This document shows positions 7,390 through 15,000 of a DNA stretch of 15,000 nt, piece by piece. Origin of the DNA: Blakeslea trispora (taxonomy: Eukaryota > Mucoromycota > Mucoromycetes > Mucorales > Choanephoraceae); contig JAIWNE010000248.1 of the NCBI GenBank assembly GCA_025331445.1, positions 1 through 15,000 of the forward strand, read 5' to 3'. The translations under genes were made by a program, and so were the position numbers. The number at the start of each line of letters is the position of its first letter. The first letter of the stretch is position 1. A model generated the notes under the pieces. It ran no database searches. It was not told the DNA's origin and saw nothing but the letters and a program-made list of their open reading frames with translations.

Positions 7390-7785
7390 AAGGTGCATTT
7401 TATTTTGTTTTTTTTTGCAATCGTTTTTACCATGGAGGCAAATATGGAATCTACTCACAGGGACCTTTGACTTATAGATGCTTGCTGTATCCAACTAAAG
7501 CCCAGCAAAAAGAGGCAAAAGAATAGTGGGAGTACGACAGAGGAACGTCTTGTTTCTGTTTTGCAAACCTGAACCAACAACTACTCAGGTTATATAAACG
7601 GTTGAGACAGCGCTCGTATCCTGAGCAAATGCAGATGCAGAGTAGGCACCAGTTGGAAGGAAAATGTGCTAGTTGAACAAGTGTCTCGCTGCAGAATAGG
7701 CTGTAGCTACTGTTGACTTCGAAGGTAAGATAGATAAAAGAGGACAGAACAAGGTGACACATCGAACGTAGAAGGTTGAGTATTG
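7390..7785. other. Unique stretch, no gene recognised
   Basis: It contains a T-run at 7401-7415 and a TATATAAA at 7591-7598 with no coding frame sensibly placed behind it. A minus-strand frame at 7472-7939 (155 codons) passes through it but depends on the stop-free 7-bp array for much of its length. The region is seen only once in the window. Confidence 0.5.
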
Positions 7786-7897
7786 AATACTGGATACTGG
7801 ATACTGGATACTGGATACTGGATACTGGATACTGGATACTGGATACTGGATACTGGATACTGGATACTGGATACTGGATACTGGATACTGGATATTG
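7786..7897 (+). repeat. 7-bp tandem array (GATACTG), about 16 units
   Basis: Fourteen perfect GATACTG units (7793-7890) are flanked by one variant unit on each side (AATACTG and GATATTG). On the minus strand the array is stop-free and encodes a repeated QYPVSSI in all three frames. It lies about 35 bp before the start of copy 2. Position 1 begins after the equivalent array, so it is seen once. Confidence 0.97.
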
Positions 7898-8102
7898 ACT
7901 AGGCATATAGAATGGATAGGTCGAACACGGGTCACGCACAAACTATATGACACAAGATAGATTACGAGCGGTAGTCAAAGAAGCAAAGTAAGAGACAGAA
8001 ATAAAGAAGAGATATACGCAAGTGGATTGCACTGGATTGTACTGGATTGCATGAGACTACAATGAATTGAACTCGGAATAGTGTGTGTGCAACCTGCATT
8101 AT

Positions 8103-8118
8103 TATGGCCATGGCCATA
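8103..8118. repeat. 16-bp perfect palindrome, copy 2
   Basis: This is the identical counterpart of the palindrome at 176-191, again 40 bp before the 10-bp array. Confidence 0.8.
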
Positions 8119-8157
8119 GTTGTTGGAGACATGTTTGTGATTTCACACAAACTACAT

Positions 8158-8322
8158 TTGAGAACTATTGAGAACTATTGAGAACTATTGAGAACTATTG
8201 AGAACTATTGAGAACTATTGAGAACTATTGAGAACTATTGAGAACTATTGAGAACTATTGAGAACTATTGAGAACTATTGAGAACTATTGAGAACTATTG
8301 AGAACTATTGAGAACTATTGAG
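8158..8322. repeat. 10-bp tandem array (TTGAGAACTA), about 16 units, copy 2
   Basis: This is an uninterrupted, perfectly regular run of the 10-bp unit, about 84 bp shorter than the copy 1 array. It ends in TTGAGGCTTGCG, as in copy 1. Confidence 0.95.
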
Positions 8323-8597
8323 GCTTGCGTGTTAGTATGGACACCTTTTGGTAGACGGACGCCTACCTGATGACAACAATACAATGCTCAACAGCAATTA
8401 CTCATCGTACTTTTCAGCATAATGGACGGAAATGCTGTCAAAAGAGTTTATGCTTGTACGCTTATATCCAGATGAGTAAAAGCATAAGATCAAGAAAGAT
8501 GTTTTTGTGTATAACTAAAAGGGATTGAGAAGATGCATTTGATGTTGAGCACAAGACTAGAGAAAAGTTGCATGGATGCAAAAGAACCAAAAAAAAA

Positions 8598-8672
8598 AGA
8601 AGAAGAAGAAGAAGAAGAAGAAGAAGAAGAAGAAGAAGAAGAAGAAGAAGAAGAAGAAGAAGAAGAAGAAAA
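8598..8672 (+). repeat. GAA trinucleotide tract, about 24 units (copy 2)
   Basis: An A-run is followed by an uninterrupted homopurine (GAA)n tract of about 73 bp. The same locus in copy 1 (748-768) has only two or three recognisable GAA units and is about 57 bp shorter overall. The poly-R and poly-L frames running through it are by-products of the repeat. Confidence 0.95.
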
Positions 8673-9060
8673 TGTTTAAAGCTCAAAGCTTTACTACTGT
8701 CAGCCAAGTACATCATCCTTTGGTGTTTCCAACCTGAATTCAGATCCTGTGGTTAGAGTCAGAGTGCGTGAGTGTGTTTATCACTGCTATAAAGTAATCC
8801 CTTATTGCTATCAGTCATACCGTCATTTCACTGACATGTCAGAACAGAGTTATTTGTGACCAAATTACCAATCATACTCTTCCAGTAATATATATACATA
8901 TATATACATATATATGAGATGGTGTTGACAAAATCTGCTTTATAAAGATACATCTCGAGTGTTTTTTCCCATCTCTTGTTCTATAGAAAATGTTTGATCT
9001 GTCTTTTCAGATGGATCCAATGAACCCTTACAATAATGATACAATTGTATCAATAGAAGT

Positions 9061-9075
9061 AGAGAGAGAGAGGGA

Positions 9076-9106
<31 letters not shown>

Positions 9107-9126
9107 AGAGAAAGAAAGAAAGAAAA
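9061..9126 (+). repeat. GA-dinucleotide-rich tract, copy 2
   Basis: This is the counterpart of the tract at 1153-1246, with the same interruptions but fewer GA units. Confidence 0.9.
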
Positions 9127-9476
9127 GACAAGGAAAGGGATAGAAATGCGAGAGATAGATCCAAATAAGACATAATAAAAGGAAACAAAGAATTTATGCA
9201 TTTTTGCAACAAAACAAAGCCAAGGAGGAAAAAAAAAGAGTGAAGTCTAGATGAAGATTGCAGCTAAAAGAGAGTAAATCTGCAGTGATGGTTGAGAAAA
9301 AGTAGAGATAAAAAAAAAAGAAAGGAGAGGCCCAAGAGAGTTATGGTCATAACAGAGGCTATGGTTGAATAAGCAGGTGAAATGCCAAAGACTGAATGCT
9401 TACGTTTCTGTCAAGATGACTGCAGCTTATGCTGACAGAGATCATTCCGACAGCTACAGTAGTCGCTCGATCCGAG

Positions 9477-9521
9477 GGTGTTTGATCTAAGGGCATTTGA
9501 TCTAAGGGTGTCTGATCTAAG
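9477..9521 (+). repeat. 15-bp tandem repeat, three units, copy 2
   Basis: This is the identical counterpart of 1594-1638. Confidence 0.85.
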
Positions 9522-9861
9522 AGTATGCTCAATATAAGAGTGGACATTTCTTGACAATGAGACAATGGAGCACCAAGTGAATGGAGGATGATCTTTTTCC
9601 CTCCTTTTGTTCAAAGCGACCGATAATATCCGACGTATGTTGGATTAGAATGCATTGGTATGGCTTGGCTTTTGACTTGATTTTGAGAGAAGGCTTGATA
9701 ATCCCAGACACATACCAGAGATGGCAAAAGCAGTAACGGATTCGGATTCGGATTCGAACAACAGAACAAAAGGAGACAATAAATAAAAGCTTTGGTTTTT
9801 GACGCCAGCCAAGTTCCTCTTGAATTTTTGAAAGGCTCTTCTTCTCTTCTTCTCTTCTTGA

Positions 9862-9990
9862 CAATCAGAAAAGTCTGGCTTCAACGTGATGCAGTACACA
9901 GACGACACACTATTATCGAGAGAACATGTGAAGCTTCAAGAACAGCAACTACTCGTATTGTTTTTGTTCGGCTGCATATCGTGGTTATAA
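9862..9990 (+). pseudogene. Reverse-transcriptase YxDD-box relic, copy 2
   Basis: This is the base-identical counterpart of the relic at 1979-2107, with the motif methionine at 9889 and the same bounding stops. It is a passive part of the duplicated unit, not an independent insertion. Confidence 0.45.
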
Positions 9991-10094
9991 GTATCTTCAA
10001 CATGATTCTATAGAGAAGAGAAGAAAAGAAAAAGAAGAAAAAAATAAAGATAACACGGACCAGTTCAAATCGATCGTGAGGTATGGATGTAAAC

Positions 10095-10236
10095 AAAAGA
10101 AAAAGAAAAGAAAAGAAAAGAAAAGAAAAGAAAAGAAAAGAAAAGAAAAAGAAAAGAAAAGAAAAGAAAAGAAAAGAAAAGAAAAGAAAAGAAAAGAAAA
10201 GAAAAGAAAAGAAAAGAAAAGAAAAGAAAAGAAAAG
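10095..10236 (+). repeat. AAAAG pentanucleotide array, 142 bp, copy 2
   Basis: This is the shorter version of the array at 2212-2401, with only one or two extra-A interruptions near the left end. Confidence 0.97.
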
Positions 10237-10438
10237 ACAGCTGTCAAGAGTTAGTTAGCTCTATGAATACGGCAAGAACGAAAGGCTTGAGTTGTATGAA
10301 GAATATGTGCTTTTCTGTTTGATTGATCCATATCAATAAACATAACCTCACCAGAACACAAAAGACCTTTATGGTGCGCATTTTGATCCGTGGAAAGAGG
10401 TATACGCATAGGATACCTAAGTATCCACTATTTTAGAT

Positions 10439-10906
10439 TCATACAACAACGTCAATTTCGCCACCTCCATCTCTGCCACCTCCATCTCTGCCACCTCCAT
10501 CTCCATCTCCACCTTTTCTTCTTTGCTCAAAGAATGTAGCGACAGGATCCATCTGTCTTTTCCTTTTCTTCTTTCACAAGCACTTTGATCACTGTTACTA
10601 CTGTCATCCCACTCGACGTCTCAGACATCTTTGGTCTTTTCCTAAGCAGACCTACTCTCGCCTGCTGTTCCAAATCACAAGTAACCAGTTTCATCCTCAC
10701 TTCATACACCTGTCCATACCTAAATAGCAAAACTAGCCATCTCCAACCTGTTTATTTTTCACTTTATCTTTTTTTTTTAGTATAACCAAAGCCATTTGTT
10801 CCTCACTTTGCAAATAATTTTTCCGTTTGGTGTATTTCATGCCGACATTCACTCTCCTGTGACAGCCAAACTCCTCTTTAATTTGCAGTGATACTTGTCC
10901 AACAAG
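10439..10906 (-). other. Interrupted minus-strand frames, copy 2
   Basis: This is the identical counterpart of 2604-3071. The breaks between frames are the same in both copies, so they are not random read errors in a single copy. Confidence 0.2.
10460..10512 (+). repeat. 15-bp tandem repeat (GCCACCTCCATCTCT), copy 2
   Basis: This is the identical counterpart of 2625-2677. Confidence 0.9.
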
Positions 10907-11033
10907 TCAGATAAGCTTAAAAGATGACACTCGAGAAAAGAAGAAGAAGAGTGAAGAATGAACAAGTACTGCTGTCATCTAAACAAAAGAATAATAAGCA
11001 GTTTCATTTGTACTCATCTGAGTTGAAAAGGCT

Positions 11034-11037
<4 letters not shown>

Positions 11038-11064
<27 letters not shown>
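11038..11064. repeat. AT dinucleotide microsatellite, copy 2
   Basis: This is the identical counterpart of 3203-3229. Confidence 0.95.
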
Positions 11065-11066
<2 letters not shown>

Positions 11067-11622
11067 TCCACATAGGTTATTAAGCATAGCTTCCTAGCAC
11101 TGGAAACTGAGATGAAGCCACCCGTTCCTTTAATGGCAGGTAATAGAGACCGTTAAATGCAAAGTACCAGTAATTGGTACTATGTAAGTTATATTCTGTA
11201 ACTTCATTAGCTTGGGCTTGCATGTATGTTTTCTTTTGCTCTTTTTCTGAGGAATATGTGAAATCAAAATAAAAAAAAAAAAAGGAAATCAATGGTTGAG
11301 ATAATCAAATTCTGTTCTTTGTGTGAGGATTGAGTCTTAAGAAAGTCTTTGGCTTTAATGCCATGTATAACTTGCTTAGAGAATGCTTGACAGCCAAATG
11401 AAGACAATGAGACAGAATTCTGATATTTTTGGAGCCAAACAAAATACACTTTAAAATCAGAAACACAAGCATATTGAAAAGTTCGCATCAATAACAATAA
11501 TAACCAGAAATAAATACCACATAACAGCCTCTCTAATAGGGATATACAGCATTTTTATAAACCGTTGCTTATAGTGCAGAATGTCAATATAAAGGGAACA
11601 CTAGTATACAACAATAGTATCT

Positions 11623-11706
11623 CAACCCTGTAAATCAAACACAGCCAATCCTCACAATCAGACAAGTAAATCCTTGGTGCTTCCAATTCCAAAAGTACAG
11701 CATATG
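11623..11706 (-). repeat. Diverged dispersed repeat, member A, copy 2
   Basis: This is the identical counterpart of 3788-3871. Confidence 0.5.
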
Positions 11707-12932
11707 TCTTTCTCTCAAGAGAAAAAACCATCTTGACAGCTATCTCAGAGCCCAAACATAAAAAAAAAGAACAAGAAAACAAAGTTACACAGTGCTTGGA
11801 TCCAGATCTTCATTGGAGACAACAATTCATCTTTCTTTCTTTTTTCTCAGAGTAAATCAAACGAGATGTAACCCTTTCGTTCAAATGTTATTATACAGCA
11901 CTGATTCTTCTTTCTTTCTTACAACTGGCTTAAAGGGGTATCAGCATCTATTTGATGCTTTAGATTTGGCGGATAAGCCACCAGACAAGTCTTTGAAATT
12001 GAACGTATCTCACTGTTATCTTCTCATAAACACTTGGTTATTGTAGTGACAGGTATTACTGACTGACTAACTGACTGAATGAATTTGCTTAGTTTAAGTT
12101 GTTCATTCTAATCATGCTTTGATTCATTTTTGAACATAACGAGGTCTCGGCTAGAAGTACCTCTTTTTTTTTTTCTTTTCCTTTCTTGCTCCGCATAATT
12201 TCATGATTTCGGTGTTGGCTATGTGTTACTGCAATTGTAGAGGAGCTCTCTATCCAAAGCCATTAGCTGCATAATAAAGCAAGCTCCTTCATATTGTCAA
12301 TTCCCTTTTACTCTCTATTGTATCAGTTATACAAAGAAAGATAGAGAGAGAGAGAAAAAAAAAGAAAGAAGCCAAAAATACATGTTGAGTGATGTGCTAC
12401 GTCATCATTGTGCTTATCATTATGATTGGTTTTGAGAAAATAGGGAGGAGAAGGCAATTTTCATATAGAGGAAAAAAAAAAAAAATCCGCCCTATTTTTT
12501 TTTCTCTTTTTTTCTCTTCAAGGGCAAGGTGATTCTTGCTATCGCACAGACTGAGGCAGCTCGTTACTGTTTCTTCAGTAATGCACAGTTGCAAGAGAGA
12601 CCGGCGTGAATGACATCTTTTCGATAGACGCGTTGGCTGCTGTTATGTTTGAAAGGGTGCCCTCCTGATTTCGTAGCAGTGTTGGACTTTCTCTTTTGCT
12701 GATCTCTTTCTCCCTTCTCGCATGACTATTCTTTTGCTTTTTAGTCCCCTTCAGTGAGGGAGCAGTAGAGAATAAGAGAGCTAGGAGTTGGAGTTAAAGG
12801 GGAGGATACTCTCACTCAGGATGTGACAGCTTCACTTTTTTTCTTTCTTTCTTTCTTTTTCGTTAGAGAGAGAGTTAGAGGGAGAGAGAGAGGGTGATGC
12901 CTGGACGTATGCTGGCTACCCTAGTCAAGTGA

Positions 12933-13124
12933 GAGCTGTGGTTCTTTGAGCTATGGTTCTTTACTAGGCAGGTTCAGACGTGGATATTAGAAGCAATTCG
13001 GGGAGTGCTTATGGAAGATGAAGAGCGGGGAGGGTGGGTACCCCTAGCATACAAGTTATGTTTTCTTCATACGAAATATGACACTCTTTTTCCTTTCGAG
13101 TCTTTGACATATGCGACACTTTGA
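12933..13124 (+). pseudogene. Faint Ty3/gypsy-integrase-like frame, copy 2
   Basis: This is the identical counterpart of 5098-5289, including the 15-bp tandem duplication at 12933-12962. Confidence 0.22.
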
Positions 13125-13925
13125 GGGTATTGGTTACCTTTGCTCTCATTGCTTGTCGTCAACCCCTAGGGATCCTCAGTAGGACGTTGGTATGGTCTTC
13201 CCCTGTTTTACCTTACGAGGTCACTCAGGCGGTATCTCGCACCGTGAGCTAGAGAAGAGGGTAGATTGAAGTCAACCTCCACGATTGGTTACCCTTGGAA
13301 ACAGTTGTAATAAACTGGCTAATAGACTTCTAACATTATGTTGTTATAAATCCAATAAATAAACACTTGTTATAAAATCTTACTTTTCTTTTTTTTTACT
13401 TTTTTTCTTTTTGCTCGCTAAAGATGCATTTCTTGATCACTTAATTTTGTTGAATGAATAAGAGTTCAATCAATTCAGTAAATTATGCCTACATTCAATA
13501 AGCATTCTACTGACTGACACTAGGTTGCTCGATTACTGTTACTCTTATGTGATCAAACCTATCTAAATCTACTGCTTGATCAAACCTAATCTCTACCTGA
13601 CTTGGATGGAATGATGAACATCCTCTACACACTCTATTATGCTTGTCGATTGCTTCATGATCCATCCTCAAGATTCATGCATATATTTCCAGCCCTTTAT
13701 CTCTCTCATATAGTAGTGCTTTAACAAGGTGTGCTTTTGTTTGAGAAGCACTCTACTGATCTCATACATGTTTGCATAGTCAAGGCTTATTCTTCTTACT
13801 TGATAGTATGTGCTACTCTCAGTCCTTTTTCTCTCTCAGTAATTGCATTATGGTCAGTAAGATGCTTAAACAATATAGTAAAGAGGGTGCAACGATAATT
13901 GATAGTGAACCTCTCATTTACTCTT

Positions 13926-13973
13926 ACTCACTCACTCACTCACTCACTCACTCACTCACTCACTCACTCACTC
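13926..13973 (+). repeat. ACTC tetranucleotide microsatellite, copy 2
   Basis: This is the identical counterpart of 6091-6138. Confidence 0.97.
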
Positions 13974-14210
13974 TCACAGAAGGAAGATGGATCTTTCATT
14001 GCTTTACATGCTTCTCCACGTGATACATTCATTGTACTATTTCGGATAGGCAAGAATGGTTGAATGTAAACACATCAAAGAATACAACCAAATAAAAGAT
14101 ATGGCACAACAGTTATGTGCAACATACAACATATAATTACATTCAAGACAACAGCAGCTATACAACAATTAACACCACATACTAAGTTAGATACTTTCTA
14201 CTATTATAAA

Positions 14211-14291
14211 CAACTCTGTAAATTACAGTAATACTGAAATTCACAATCAGACAGGAAACCCTTATTGTTTCCAATTGAAGAATTCAACATA
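14211..14291 (-). repeat. Diverged dispersed repeat, member B, copy 2
   Basis: This is the identical counterpart of 6376-6456. Confidence 0.5.
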
Positions 14292-14433
14292 AACATCAAT
14301 AGCTGTCATTATACATAAAAAGCAATATGATTCAGGATTGATTACTCATACAATTACTCTCAGTTTAAAATCAAGGATAAACCATTCCTAAATCCTTTAG
14401 TATAAATGCTCTTGTAAAGATCAGAACAGATAG

Positions 14434-14787
14434 AACTCTCTCACACTTTTATTCTCAATAAATTTGTATAACCCGTTTCAAAGTACTTACTCTTTGATCT
14501 CACTTTCTGTCTGTCATACAAACTTCACAGTTACCACCGAATCTACCACTCTTTATTCCTTGGTCTCGTCTGCTGCCTTGGACAAAAATATCGACAAAAG
14601 TGATATAGTCGCTTTGGGCAATTGGAACCACTCACAGACCTTTGAAAGCCATTATCAGCGCAACCATATGCTCCAAGTCGAATTCGCTTCTACACTCCTA
14701 ACTGTTGAGGACGTCTCTGTCTCTCCTGGTATGGGCGAAGAAGACGGACACTTTGAAGATGCTTTAGATACTCTGGATCAGCAATAG
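14434..14787 (+). pseudogene. Tyrosine-recombinase C-terminal fragment, copy 2
   Basis: This is the base-identical counterpart of 6599-6952. The presumed catalytic Tyr codon is at 14653-14655, with the same substitutions in the HxxR region. It arose by duplication of the whole unit rather than by a second insertion. Confidence 0.6.
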
Positions 14788-14818
14788 TAATCTTCCTAAT
14801 TTGTTTCTCTGATGGTTT

Positions 14819-15000
14819 AAGGATTAGCAGTCATTGCAAAAAAAAAGCAAAGTAAACCTTCCCTATTTAGAAGGATTAGCAGCCGTTACGAAAAAAAAGC
14901 AAAGTAATCCTTCCCTATTTAGAAGGATTAGCAGCCGTTACGAAAAAAAAGCAAAGTAAACCTTCCCTATTTAGAAGGATTAGCAGCCGTTACGAAAAAA
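14819..15000 (+). repeat. 52-bp minisatellite, copy 2, cut by window end
   Basis: Three full units (14819, 14871, 14923) and part of a fourth (from 14975) match the first units of the copy 1 array in order and variant type. Confidence 0.95.

Larger units (their letters stand above)
4..7930. repeat. Large direct repeat, copy 1 (about 7.93 kb unit)
   Basis: The segment starting at GCACGCACAAACTA recurs from about 7931. Landmarks recur in the same order and orientation throughout: the 16-bp palindrome, 10-bp array, AAAAG array, AT and ACTC microsatellites, recombinase fragment and 52-bp array. The offset is 7927 bp at the left, 7883 bp between about 1261 and 2212, and 7835 bp from 2401 to the window end. 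All length differences beyond single bases fall in simple-sequence arrays. The unit carries no rRNA and no intact gene, so it is not an ordinary rDNA repeat. A true tandem array, a circular molecule read more than once round, or an assembly overlap all fit. Confidence 0.95.
7931..15000. repeat. Large direct repeat, copy 2 (incomplete at window end)
   Basis: This is the second head-to-tail copy. It follows the first without a spacer and is cut by the window end in the fourth unit of the 52-bp minisatellite. With this copy's shorter arrays the unit length is about 7835 bp. From 10237 to 15000 it appears base-identical to 2402-7165, including homopolymers and the AT and ACTC microsatellites, so the copies are very recent, homogenised, or the same molecule assembled twice. 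Confidence 0.95.

Noticed and set aside
7591..7598. TATATAAA as a TATA-box promoter
   Set aside because: Downstream lies only unique DNA and the 7-bp array, with no coding frame. Such strings are frequent by chance in AT-rich DNA.
7472..7939. Longest open frame in the window, 155 codons on the minus strand with a QYPVSSI repeat
   Set aside because: Its N-terminal third runs through the 7-bp array, which is stop-free in every minus-strand frame. A second frame (7669-7953) also stays open through the same array. The rest shows no domain or normal composition.
8462..8756. Poly-leucine and poly-arginine frames through the GAA tract
   Set aside because: They are products of the trinucleotide repeat and are absent as such in copy 1, where the tract is short.
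1..15000. rDNA intergenic spacer
   Set aside because: A complete unit is visible and contains no 18S, 5.8S, 28S or 5S-like sequence.

Overview
The window is AT-rich eukaryotic DNA with no intact, confidently recognisable gene. It contains no rRNA, tRNA or CRISPR. It is one unit of about 7.84-7.93 kb (roughly 4-7930) followed head-to-tail by a second, nearly complete copy (roughly 7931-15000) that runs off the window end inside a minisatellite. The offset between copies is 7927 at the left edge, 7883 after the purine-rich arrays and a constant 7835 from about 2402 onward. I see no difference between 2402-7165 and 10237-15000. The only coding-like material is short, broken remains of mobile elements. 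A tyrosine-recombinase C-terminus of the style seen in early-diverging (Mucoromycota) fungi makes such a fungus my best guess for the source; this is an inference, not a proven assignment.

Layout of one unit, in copy 1 coordinates. 1-230: unique sequence with a 16-bp perfect palindrome. 231-479: array of a 10-bp repeat. 480-1152: unique AT-rich sequence with a GAA tract. 1153-1246: GA tract. 1247-1975: unique sequence with small direct repeats. 1979-2107: reverse-transcriptase YxDD-box relic. 2212-2401: AAAAG array. 2402-3200: unique sequence with interrupted minus-strand reading frames. 3203-3229: AT microsatellite. 3245-3947: more broken minus-strand frames and the first copy of a diverged repeat. 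3957-5040: no recognisable gene. 5098-5289: faint integrase-like frame. 5290-6090: nothing recognised. 6091-6138: ACTC microsatellite. 6376-6456: second diverged repeat copy. 6599-6952: tyrosine-recombinase C-terminal fragment. 6984-7389: eight 52-bp hairpin units. 7390-7785: unique sequence. 7786-7897: 7-bp array.

The first 1.26 kb of copy 1 differs from copy 2 by more than ten single-base indels, while the next several kb show none outside the simple repeats. That sharp boundary looks like an uncorrected long-read contig end. So the window probably starts at a contig edge, and the duplication is either a true tandem or circular element read more than once round, or an assembly overlap.

The relics do not form a working system. 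The strongest candidate for something undescribed is the unit itself: a gene-poor, satellite-dense repeat of about 7.8 kb. A degenerate tyrosine recombinase lies directly beside an array of hairpin-forming units within it.
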